Of a stretch of DNA of 64,000 nucleotides, positions 23,801-34,837 are shown one piece after another. The stretch's first letter is position 1, and each line of letters opens with the position of its first letter. Both the position numbers and the translations under genes were made by a program. The notes beneath the pieces are model-generated. The model was given only the letters and a program-made list of their open reading frames with translations, had not been told where the DNA came from and made no database searches. The stretch is taken from the NCBI GenBank assembly GCA_037074765.1, contig JBAMDO010000564.1:124001-188000 (forward strand). The letters are read 5' to 3'. This DNA is from Mansonella perstans. Lineage: Eukaryota > Nematoda > Chromadorea > Rhabditida > Onchocercidae.

Positions 23801-25755
23801 TTTCAGTTAGAAAAAGTGTGATAGCATCTACCTCTCGATAAGTTACTGATAAGCTTCTGTTACTGTTCTCTTAAATTTTTAAAGTGAGAATATTTTTTTC
23901 AGGGTGCTTCACATATATCTAATCAGCGGAAAGATTCTTTTACTGATAAGGGAAAAGTTATTGTTGATGATACTTCAACAACGATTATTTCTGTTTCATC
24001 ATGTAATGATAATGCTTATAATCACGATTACAACGTAAAATGGCGAAACGGCCTAACTGAAAGGAGAGCTGGAAGGAGTTCGAAACTAAAAGGGGAAAGT
24101 TTTGATGTATCAATAAAAAATGATCGAAATTCAGAACCGATACCACCAGAACAGATGTATTCTAAACGTGACAACTGCAGTTCCGTTTTGGATAAAGGAA
24201 TGATGCAGCGTAGCACTTCAATGTACTATCCTTCAAGTAGCGAAGAATCAAATGCAATCCAATCCATTCTCGACAATGGTCGACAGCATCAAACATTCAT
24301 TAATCGATCATCATCAATATCTATTCCGGAAACAACAATAATTTCAGTCCCCAAACCACCACCTCGACGAATCGATTGTATGAAACATGCGACAATAACT
24401 GTCGACATGCCTGAGGTTATATAATTTTATATTCATTTCATACTTATGTTTTAAATTTTCTGCGTAAAATTTATTCTTTTATTCTTTTTTCATTTACATG
24501 TACTTAAAAATTCCAAAATAATTTTGATTTCGTGTTTCACTACAATATTATGTCATAATGAAATTAAGACGTAATATCATTAAGACATGATTGTAATTTT
24601 GTTCATTAAGACGTGGTTATAATTTTGTTCATCATAGTATCTAAGAAAACATAAATTAAAAATTATAAATGAAGCCATAAATTTTTTCACATTTAGCGAT
24701 ATATTAATTGATTCGAAAAATTTTTGATTGCTTTTTAAGAATTAACATTAACAGTGAATTATTTGATCGTAAAGTTTTAATAAATATGCACAGATTTGAA
24801 AACAAGTATTCTCTAAAGTAAGCGCTATTTAATTTCAAGTTTGTTGTAATTTTTAAATTTTTAGCACAGAAATAAAAACTCTGTAAAAGAGCCGAAACGA
24901 CCAGTTCCAATGCCACGACAAAGTAAACTTAAGGTGAATTATTAAATTATCATGAATCACTTGTTTCTATTCGTTTGAATAGAAATTTCGATTTTTCTCC
25001 TGATTTCCCGCTTATAAAGTTAATTAAATAACAGTATACTAATGTAAAATATATTACCATAAGGAAGAGAAAAATATATTTTTTTTATGAATATGTTAAT
25101 TGTCACATGGGAAGAAGACTTAAAATGACAATAGTTGCAATCTTAATGTAATACCTCGTACTTGAATGTAAAATATCATTTCAATTTTAGTTTTAAAATA
25201 AAATTTTTTCATTTAATTTACTTAATAATATGCCGATTTCTAATTTTAGGCAGCAGGAAACAGTGATTTATCGAAGAAGACTTCATTTGCTGTGACAAAA
25301 ATACAACATGGTATCGTTAATAGTGCGGAATCAATGGTAATTGTCAACTTTCTAATGATCCATGCTTTTCTTCTGTAAAGATTAACCGGGAGTGGAGGGA
25401 GAAGAAGAAGGAAAGGAACGTCTGCAGATTAAAAGAAGTGAAGTAAAGCAATTCTGTGTGTCATTGTCAACTGGAAGGCAATTTTTATGCGGAAAAAAAA
25501 AACTAAAAATCAAAGAACATAAAAATATCTTGAAAAGGGCTAAAATAAGGTATTAAAAAATTTTATCGGACCAATCAAAATTTATATGTTATATTTGATA
25601 AAAAATATTTCTTACAATCTAAAGCTTTTTACCGGAAGTTTTTTTTTGAAAAAATATAATATTGATTTTTTCTCTTACAGATAACAATCGCAAAAACAAT
25701 GAATAAAATTAATGAGGAAAACGATGACAGAAGTGAATGGATGCTACGCTTATAA
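17898..25755 (+). CDS. CRIB-motif protein with N-terminal Cys cluster, 870 aa
   Basis: Probable effector or adaptor for Cdc42/Rac GTPases. Exons: 17898-17969, 20762-20852, 21693-21765, 21922-23554, 23903-24415, 24865-24933, 25250-25336, 25681-25755; total 2613 nt, one frame. A ttgcag acceptor lies 7 bases before the ATG, suiting spliced-leader addition. Residues 13-22 (CNGSCGGCYC) are a Cys cluster that could be palmitoylated. Residues 58-68 (KKILRKTIKVK) are basic and lead into VSTPTHFEHLVHIE (72-85), which fits the CRIB pattern ISxPxxFxHxxHVG except that I replaces V and E replaces G near its end. The motif is split by an intron. The remainder is Ser/Thr/Asn-rich with proline segments (RPPTSPKP near 448; PKPPPRR in exon 5) that could bind SH3 domains. 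Cys cluster plus basic/CRIB order recalls the small SPEC (CDC42SE) proteins, but this protein is about ten times longer. I do not recognise a named orthologue. Confidence 0.85.
17970..20761 (+). other. Large first intron of the CRIB gene
   Basis: 2.8 kb intron, far longer than the other introns of this gene. It holds a CT tract near 18521, an inverted repeat at 18901-19008, a smaller one at 19338-19381 and a 150-codon open frame at 20141-20593 that has no gene-like features. Confidence 0.75.
18901..19008. repeat. Imperfect inverted repeat, arms about 24 bp
   Basis: Left arm 18901-18925 (ttttaagcccagtaaaaagc, then gataa) matches the reverse complement of the right arm 18985-19008 (ttatcgctttttgctaggct, then taaa) with two or three mismatches. 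A smaller hairpin (aaatctc/gagattt) sits in the loop at about 18959-18977. It lies in an intron and may be a decayed MITE-like element; no target-site duplication is obvious. Confidence 0.7.
21323..21453. repeat. Inverted repeat with 30-bp arms in a CRIB-gene intron
   Basis: Arm 21323-21352 (taattatgttataattataa, then tcagattaag) pairs with 21424-21453; after reverse complementing, the arms differ at only a few positions. The spacer is 71 bp. Related attataatcaga words recur just beyond at 21453-21464. The layout resembles a short MITE-like palindrome. Confidence 0.75.
23611..23651. repeat. Perfect 20-bp-arm palindrome with a 1-nt loop
   Basis: catttagtgataattaacaa at 23611-23630 is followed, after one t, by its exact reverse complement at 23632-23651. 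A diverged third copy of the right arm follows at about 23652-23672. It lies in the 348-bp intron of the CRIB gene, 57 bp after the exon ending at 23554. Confidence 0.92.
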
Positions 25756-28048
25756 TAAATTCAACTTTTATTATTTATATCAATTTTTTCGTTTAAGAGT
25801 AATTCAGAAATTGCTGGTACATAAAGTAACAGAGCTCTAATAAAATTATCAATAACTGTTCTGTATAAAACTCATATCATTATAATATTTAGGTCAGCAG
25901 AAAGTTAATGTGATTTCTTTCATTATTTAATTATAGTTTTAATTATAATTAGTACTTTTGTGGTTTTTTAAAATGTTGAAAAAATTACATTTTTCACTTT
26001 TAATTTTTATCGTTTAATCATGTTTGTGACTATGCTTGCAATTATTACAAAACAACGAAAAATGATTGTAATATCTTCAAGCAATAATTATTTGATGAAA
26101 TTTGTAATTTATATGAATCTTTTATTACACTGAATTCTAAAAACTGTTTAATAAGTAACCTGTATATAACTGAAATATCTATGCTTAACGGTGCTTTATT
26201 CAAAATCAAACTTTTGTCAATTATAAATAATAAATAAAAAACGAACAAATGTATTATATATCAGAGAGATCGCATCAGGAATATTATCAGAAAGGTCGTA
26301 TCAGGAATGTCATCAGAAAGATAGTATCAGGAATGTCATCAGAAAGAATAGTATCAGGAATGTCATCAGAAAGAATAGTATCAGGAATGTCATCAGAAAG
26401 ATAGTATCAGGAATGTTTATGCCGTGTGATGGGTTCTGTATTTTTAGGAAAAAAAGAAAAGAAACTAAATAATTCCTTCATGTTTTAAATTGCAAAACGA
26501 AATAAATTTCTACCCTTTCGCATTCCTTTATATGATTAAAATATTTCAACAAATTAAAAGAACTCGTCGAAAAATTGCTTTGATCTTTTTTTTGTCACTT
26601 TGATTATTTAATTTCATATTCTTTACGGATTGTTATTATAAGTTTTTGAGTCAAGAGAAAATGTTATTGCACACATTTGTCGTTTATTTCCAAATAATTT
26701 TTGATAAGAAAGTTGTTTCCATTTATTGATCTTTGAAAGTATGGTATCAATGAAATATTTTGCTCATATTACAGTTGCAATTTGCTTTATTAACATTTAA
26801 TTATTTGGACTTAATGATATCATAATGTGCTTAGATGGTATTATTAATTTCTTCAGATACTATATTACTGTAATTTCCTGAATATTTCCCACTTCTTCGT
26901 TTTTGCAACAATCATATTTCAAAATATTCCTCATGGAGCATATCGTATAAAATGACCTTTAATCAGAAATGTATTTTCTAAAATATTTGCACTGCAAGGT
27001 GCAAGACACAGTATTCATTTCGAATTTATCATCTTGTTTTTTTTTAGATCTGCTAAAAATGCAATACACTTCAAATAAATAACATGAATTAGTAATTTTT
27101 CGATTAAATTAAAATGGCGAAAATCAAAGTGACCAAATTTTAAAGTATGTTTTTAGAACAGTATAATTTTAAAAATTTTATTGCGTGAAATAGTCATCTA
27201 TGAAATGAAGTTATACAACAAGTAATATACCTTAATAGCAAAAAACGGCAGTTTTAGAATGCTACAAAAAAAGATTATTTTTAATTAGATTAGCTTAGAA
27301 AAATTTTAAACTTAATTTGCTTAAGGAATGTAGAAGAAAAAAAGGAAGGAAAAACAAAATGATTTGTGAAACTAATGGTAAATTTCTGTTCACAAATACT
27401 ATGATTAAAGATGATGCAACTCCGGTGGAGATCAATAAATTGAGAATACAAATAATATTTATAATGATGACTACGATTATGTTTATGACTAACTAATTTA
27501 GTGCTTTTGATATTTCATTACAACGTATGCAATTCGTTGCAATGATGACAAATGAAAATTAATGATTCATAGCCTGATAAACAGTTATCATTTCTCTTTA
27601 TTGCTAGATGAAAAATGAGGAGGAAAAAATCTCGTTCGATCAAAATTTTAATTCTAATTTCGATTTCGAACTGGCAATATTTGCTTTTTAGTAAACAAAC
27701 GATGTTTTTATATATGAATTGTTGCAGCAATGATCTGGAAGATATCGGAAAAAAAAAAACTGTCTTCGAAATTTGAAAAATTTTGATTGAGTTTTAAAAA
27801 TTTTCTCGTTTATCCTAATACTCATTTTTGACTGCGAAAACTAAACTTCAAATTTAGCTATCAAGGAACAAATCAATTTTGAAGAAACTTCTGCTGAATT
27901 ACGATTCAATTTTAGAAATTCTAAACAAAGTACTGTTTTTCAGGCAACTATTCAATGTTTTAAAATACTTTTGATTGATGGACTTATTATTACTTTCTAT
28001 TGATCATTTGTCATTTCTATTTTTGATTCTTCTGTCATCGATTTTGAT
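25756..28048. other. Intergenic region between convergent genes
   Basis: Downstream of both the CRIB gene (plus) and the Gln-rich gene (minus). Apart from the tandem repeat at 26259-26416 it is A+T-rich with no supported exon. Confidence 0.6.
26259..26416. repeat. 26-28 bp tandem repeat, about 6 copies
   Basis: Unit is gtatcaggaatgtcatcaga followed by aagata or aagaata. The first copies are diverged (atcgcatcaggaatatt) and the last breaks off at aggaatgtttatg. It lies about 500 bp beyond the CRIB gene stop. Confidence 0.88.
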
Positions 28049-30050
28049 TTATGCACTTCTTCCATCACTTTTTTTGTTGTCATGTTTGCTGAAGTAAAAA
28101 AATTTTATTCCGGAAACTATAATTTAATCTTTCAAGTTTTTGAATTTAAAAATCTTGAATAAAATTTAATTTTATAAATCTTAAATAAAAGCATAGTAAA
28201 TGAGGCAATCAAACCTTCCGGCAATGTTACTGAAGCATTATCAGAGACTCGCTGTTCCATATCTTCATTAATTTCTCCAGCCATCATATCATCCACCACA
28301 GCCACATTCGTTTCTGATTCCACTTCATATTGATCAACTGAAAAACGAATTTTTTAAGAAGCGACTTTTAAGTTTTAGTTTATGATAACTTATCGAGGTC
28401 GTACATTCAGAAATGCTAGCCACCAGAGTTATCATTGTCTCTTAAGAAAGGTTAATCTTCAGAGCTATCATTATCATTTTATTTCTTAATTAAATCATCA
28501 CTTTCTGACTCTCCTTGCTGTTGTTGCTGCTGTTTTTGTTGTTGTTGTTTTTGTTGTTGCTGCTGTATTTGTACTGATTGCGATTTTGGTTCCAATTCAC
28601 TTTGCACTGACTCTGTCGCTTCAATTGTTGTTATATCGATCATTGCTGATTCAAATTCTCGTTCGTCATTTTTCTCATTTGTTGGTATTGAATCTTGTCC
28701 AGTACCTGATAATGATTATGTTTAAGGCAAAAATTGCAAAAAAAAAAAGTAGTAATTATTTTATTATTTTGGTAAAGTGGTTTTTCCAGTTGCACTATTT
28801 TAAAAAAAGTTTATTTTATTAAAAGAGTTACTTAAAAAGAACAAACGATTATTTTGCTTTCGTTTGTTTGTTTGTTTGTTTGTTTTTTTTGTTTCTATTT
28901 AATTATAATAGATAAGTATACATGGAGGTATAGTTAATTATAAAACTGAAAATTTTTTCCAAAGCTTCATTCAGCCATGTTCAATATACAATTTCGAGAT
29001 TATTCAATGTAATGTATGATTTATCAAATGAACAATCAATTATCTTTTCAAAATTGATGGTAATTATTCAGGTTGAAAGCCTGGGAAGTTTTATAAAGTT
29101 TTAACCCTTTTCGTTGTCATCATCGTGCGGCATAGATTCATTATTACTATTTGCGTCGATTGAAGTGACATCTGTATCATTTGTGGTGTCAGTTTCTGGT
29201 TGTTCAAATTCCATTTTGTCTTGCGCTAAAAGATGATTAATGATAAAATATTTTTTTCAAATATCATAAATAGTTTGTTTTAGCTTTCAACATTACATGA
29301 TTTGCTACCGCTTCATTTCTGGCATTTCCAAAACTGTTTGCTGATAAGCAATAACGATTTTGCAAGTATTTTTAATCGTAATACTTGCAAAATATCCAGA
29401 ATAGACTCATGTGATAATGGTAATGAGTTATTGTTAACTGATTAAAGTTTGTGACATTGACATGAGTAAGGATAGTGTCGTATTTTTTAATGTAAGATTT
29501 TTATGTAAAAATTGAAATTTGAATTAGAGCGAGAGTACTCTTTTTTTTTTTTTTTTTTTTAAATGTAGGCTTTATAACTTATTGTAAATTTAAAAAAGAA
29601 GGTAATAACCAGTAAATTGCTGAGGTTGATTGATTGATTGCATCATAACCATATTCATCGTTGTTGTCATTGCTGATAATAAATCTGTCGCCTGAAATGG
29701 GAAAACAAAAGTAGAAATTATCAATCCTATACAAATAACCAAATAACTTAAAATACTGTGCAATTAAAAAGGAATCATAAAATTAAAATTGCATAATATT
29801 TTCATGCAAAATAATGCCTGCAAAAGAAATTTGAAAATGGACCAATAGATTTACCATGCTTTCTTTCAATGGTTCCTTTCTTTTTCCCGAACTAATTTCT
29901 GCTTCTGGTGATTTTGTCACAGTTGCCTGTTCCTTTTCATTATCTTCTTTGTGCTCTTTATTTGCCTCACTTACTGATAAGATACTGGTATGATTGTTGC
30001 TCTTTGTATGATTACTTGCCCCCTTAAATAACTGATAATTATTCTCCAAT
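28049..30050 (-). CDS. Acidic Gln-rich low-complexity protein, 5' incomplete
   Basis: No family recognised. Exons on the complement: about 29855-30038 (acceptor uncertain), 29610-29691, 29106-29225 and 28479-28705, phase-compatible throughout and ending at TAA 28479-28481. The protein is rich in Glu, Asp, Asn, Ser and Gln, with a QQQQQKQQQQKQQQQQ run near the end followed by GESESDDLIKK; it is probably disordered. No initiator ATG is visible: an in-frame stop precedes the first exon and its only ATG is at its very end, so an upstream exon is missing from this model. An alternative 3' end exists: a donor after GESE joins exon 28215-28337 (acidic, DDMMAGEINEDMEQ) and then perhaps about 28049-28104. 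Acidic composition and polyQ fit a nuclear or regulatory role, but that is a guess. Confidence 0.5.
28860..28893. repeat. (GTTT)n and T-tract microsatellite
   Basis: Run of gtttgtttgtttgtttgttt followed by t and gttt, inside an intron of the Gln-rich gene. A separate T-run lies at about 29540-29560 in the next intron upstream. Confidence 0.9.
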
Positions 30051-30534
30051 TAAAAAGTACATAATTCTGCCATTAATCAAATTATCTTTGCTAGCAAGCA
30101 TTGATACTAATTATGCTAATTACTATATGAAAACTTGATCACTTTCAATTATTTCTTCATCTATTGGATATTTTTTTGTTGCTCAAGTTATTGTTTTTAT
30201 TGCATAATTTATGGGTAGTTTGATAAGTTCTTGTCGTTGCACATTTCTTACGTATTTCACGTGTACTATTTCGTGCCTAAATTTTGTCACTTTCATTCTT
30301 AAATAGTATTAAATTATATTAAGTTCTAATTTGTTTAATTACATGCAACGATAGTTTGTAAACAGTCTAAGCATTTTTCTGTTTTTCTTTTTTCTGATAG
30401 TTTTGCTCATAGGTCATTCTTAAGCGATAAAATCACGTTTAGATTTTCCTAACATTAATAAAGTCATGTTGAATTTCCCTAACATCGGATATGTATGTAC
30501 AGCTCAAATATATTTATCGATCTGAACGATACGT

Positions 30535-30608
30535 GAATTTTTAGCTCAGCTGGTAGAACATTAGGCTTTTAATCTAGGAATCGTATGCTCCAGATCCCAT
30601 GTAGGACA
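30535..30608 (+). pseudogene. Degenerate tRNA-Lys(TTT)-like sequence
   Basis: agctcagctggtagaacatt matches a tRNA D-arm, and ttaggcttttaatctag is an anticodon arm with anticodon TTT, both as in tRNA-Lys. The 3' half is decayed: the T-arm region reads atgctccagatcccat where a GGTTCGA-type loop is expected, and I cannot build a 7-bp acceptor stem. It is therefore most likely a pseudogene. Confidence 0.6.
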
Positions 30609-30968
30609 GCGGCGTTTTTTAAATAATTATGATGACGATGGACCTTAATAGCCATTGCATTATGGTAAGTGGCTATACTATGAATAGTTATGAGGTTGTA
30701 TGTTTGTACTATTTCCACTTTCTCAACAGAAAATTTAACTTTGAAGTGGGTATTGGTCAAACATCATTTGTCGATTTAAAAGTGCAGCATATAAAGTTAA
30801 TCTTACGGCTAGTCATTTCTCGAAATCACGTACTCTTTTGCGAAAATATTTTAATAATATATTATTATTATTTATTATAAAATGTGAAAGTGCAAAGAAA
30901 AAAATCTGTTGAACGTGGTGAAAATGCAACATAAACAGAATTAATGAGATGAATAGATGAATGCATGT

Positions 30969-31226
30969 GATTATTATTATTGTTATTATTATTATTATTA
31001 CTATTATTATTATTGTTATTATTATCATTATTATTACTATTATTATTATTATTACTATTACTATTATTATTGCTATTATTATCATTATTACTATTATTAT
31101 CATTATTGCTATCATTATTATTATTACTACTATTATTATTACTATTATTATTATTATTATCGTTATCATTGATATCATTATTATTATTATCGTTATTATT
31201 ATTACTATTATAACTATTATTATTAA
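30969..31226. repeat. Imperfect (ATT)n microsatellite, about 260 bp
   Basis: Tract of att/atta with interspersed att-gtt, att-act and atcatt words. It generates long open frames of Ile, Leu, Tyr or Asn in several frames on both strands, all artefacts. Confidence 0.95.
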
Positions 31227-31934
31227 AAAATAAATTCCCGAAAAGTGCTAAATACATTTCTGAAAAGCAAAAAATAAATTATTGAAATTTTGTAAACATG
31301 CATTCCTCATATCCATTCCTCATTACTCATATTCCTCATTATATTCATTTCAGTGCATAAATTATTTCATTGCTCTGCCACGCATATATGCCTTGTCAAT
31401 AACGTAAAATTTATCACTTTGATTGAAGGCAAATTAATACTTAATTACACCGAATAGCAAACATACATAAATGGTGAAGTTCATTTTTAAAAAAGCGAAG
31501 CGCATTCCAATAAATAGCATTATTCAAATATGTGACATGCAATGAATTAGATGATTTGCACTTATTAAATTTTTTGTGTATTTCATTTCAGTTCGCATTA
31601 TTTATTGATATTACTCCTCACTACTGCTGTTATTTTGTTATTATTATTATTACTGTTATTATTAATATTGTCATATTATTGTTAATGCTATTTTCGTTTT
31701 TTCAATTATATTTGAAAAATTAAAGCAAAAAAGTGCGCATTTCAATTTGCACTGAATTGCTATAACTAATTTTTTCGAAGCAATCAAAAATTTTCTTTAA
31801 TAAATTCCTGGAAGGAAATGAAAGCAGATATTTTGTTTTTAACAGAAAAAAATTATTTCTTTTTCTTTTATAATTTATTAATTCATTTCTTGTAGCTATT
31901 GTTGTTGCTTTTGTTGCTGTTGTTGCTGCTGTTG

Positions 31935-34805
31935 TTAATTGTTAATGGATGAGGAAGGTAATGAAGTGACTTGCTGTTTCCTTACTTCTTCAATATTTCC
32001 GCGTGCTGCATCTTGATTGTTGGATTTGCTTGATCGTTGCGAATTACGTTCCGTAACAAATCGTCGAACTTCATGCCTAAATGGACGGCCTCGGTATGAA
32101 TACCGAGTCAAATTTGCAAGTAAAAATAAACTGATTCGATCCCGAAAAAAATGATAAAATTCATACATGAAAATACCTGAAATCAACAAGCTCGCCAGGT
32201 GCTAAATCTCCTGAACTGTCCACATCAACTTTCTTGAATAATTGTCGCGTTATTTGTCGGCCGACTTTATATTTCAATTCGATTAATTGTTCTAATTCAT
32301 CAACTGTTACTGTCTTATCCTTGTTGATATCAAATTCCTAAATTAAAAAAAAAAAAAATAACAGAATGTGGTAATTTTCGATGATTTTAACAATGCCATC
32401 ATTTTTTTGCCTGATAATTGATTGAACTTTTAGTTCATCACTGTTCATTTTAATTATTTTTAAAATTCTAACAATTCAACACTTTTTTGCTGGAAAATTC
32501 ATGTCTTGTCACTTCAACTTTTTTCAATTTTTATAACTTTTTATTACTGGCAGAAATATTTAAAGAAACATTTTAAAAATATGTCGAAAATAAAAGACAT
32601 ACTTTGAAATGATCAGTGGCAAATTTAATAGCGCTTAGTCGTACAAGGCGCAAAAAATCAGCTAACTCCACTTTGTCAAGTTTTCCACTCTTATCCTAAA
32701 TTATTTGATCATTATGATAGGACAGAAACTTAAAAAATCAACTGGAAAAATTCACTGCTTCATATTGTTAGTTGTAAAAAAGGAAATGTTAATAATCCAG
32801 GAAGTTATGCTAAATTTTTTTCTTAGCAAAATTAAATGAAATTGATACAGATGTTTAAAAAAGTTAGGAAAATATTACTTGATCAGCCATAATGAACAAA
32901 TCAAACGTTTCTTTGGGTTCCATGTCATCCTGTCGTCGGGCCATAGCAACAGCTTCCGAATTGTTAATGTAACCATCACCATCACTATCAATTTCCTGTA
33001 AAAATCAGTAATTAATTGCCGAATAAGAACCAAAAATACAATATGTTTTAAAAAGAGGAAAACTTATTAATTTGCTTTTCGCTTTATTGAATTCCCAAAA
33101 TAATTTATGCCAGTTTAATTTATAAAATTTAATTCTTCATCAAACGTTTTAATTTACATTTTTCACCAAACAAATTTAATTTTACTCTAAAATACTTAGA
33201 GTGGTCTTTTGTGAAGATTTGTAATAATCACACATTGTTTTAAAATAGTAGTTTAAATGTGTAGTAATCAAATTAATATTTAAATTTCTGATAATTCTTT
33301 AATTAATTTTATGTTTTACTCAATAATTTGCTTTTCCTTTATTGAGATTCATATATTCGTAAGTCACAATTTATTGTTAATCTTTTTTAAGATTGGCAAA
33401 TTTTTCAAATATTAAAGTTAGTTAGATAAAAAGATTAATAACCTGCATCATATCTAAAGCATTTTTTACAGCTTTACTACGTATAAGTGATCGAAATCCC
33501 GCAAATTCAACTGGATCCAATTGGCCATCTTCATTTTCATCGGCTTGAGCAAAAGATGGTCCAAGAATCTTTTCATTGAAGCCATAATGATCAAATGCAA
33601 TACGTTTAGCTTCATTCATTGTTACAGTACCACTTCCATCACGATCAACTACCTAATCATCAGAAAGCAAAGTATTAATGATAATTTAAATTAATGCTAT
33701 TCATTTTTTATTCATTTCTTGTTTTCAGTTCTTTTTGAATTATTCAAAAATTCAAATACCTTTAATGCTTTTTTTGATGTATCAATAGCTCGGGAACGAA
33801 TAATCCGTTGGAAATCAGCAAATTCCGGTGCATTTAATTCACCATCATTATTGTCATCAACAGACATTACCATTTCATTCACATCACCTGCACTGATACC
33901 TTCCTGTTCGAATGCTATCTTTTGTGCCTCTCGCTTATCAATATGTCCATCTTCATTTATATCCGCTTTCTAGACTTATCAGTAATTTTATAATTGATTC
34001 CATGAATTGCAACAGAAATATATAAATTGCAGTTTTCTTAATTTTATTATTTATCTGCTGTGAATTAAATTTATTTCCCAAGTTTAATGATTTAGTTTAA
34101 TTTTTTTATTTTTACTCCTTAATTGAAATATGCATATATGTATGAAGTAAATTCAATGCTCAGCTTTTGTTATCACATATAAAATTGCGAAAAAGAAAAG
34201 GAAAGAAGATCATAATAATTAGCCTAGCAAGACAAAATGAAACCTTCATAATTAGTCTAGCAAGCCGAATTGACATCGCTCGAATGCGTCGTCGCAGTTT
34301 GCTAAACATTATAACGTCCATTTCAATATTTATATTAGGTACAACTAAATGCCATACACGTTCCACGTCACGATTTCCGATTCCGTATTCTTTTAGAATG
34401 TACTCCTGCGCTTCTTCCAATGATAATAATCCATTGCGGTCTTTGTCAACTATCTGAAAAAAAGGCATTAAATTGCTAAATAGAATTAATTTAAAGTTAT
34501 ATTGTTATTCAATTAATTTTTAAAAACGGCATGGAAAATTACTAAGTAGTATATTCTTACGAACTTGTCAAATAATATGAAATAGAGAAATAATTATTAC
34601 GAAACAATTAACGCTTTCTTATAAGCCAATTTTAATTGAAATTTAATTGTAACCATTATTGAAATAAGAATAAATGAAATATCTGTGCAAGAAAAGTAGA
34701 TTTATTTAAAATATACAAAAAACATTTAATCTTATAGTACTAGATTTTAAAAATAATGTTACTTTATTTAAGAAAGAAAAAATAATTTCATAATTTGGAC
34801 CAAAC

Positions 34806-34837
<32 letters not shown>

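Larger units (their letters stand above)
30051..31934. other. Region between the Gln-rich and EF-hand array genes
   Basis: Same-strand genes 1.9 kb apart. It contains the tRNA-Lys-like sequence (30535-30608), a long ATT microsatellite (30969-31226) and A+T-rich DNA. It should also hold the missing 5' exon or exons of the Gln-rich gene; one weak candidate exon (between tttag and gtaaga, complement of about 30250-30283) was seen but not adopted. Confidence 0.5.

Noticed and set aside
30813..31257. Long Ile, Leu, Asn and Tyr open frames on both strands
   Set aside because: Produced by the ATT microsatellite; no splice sites, signals or start context.
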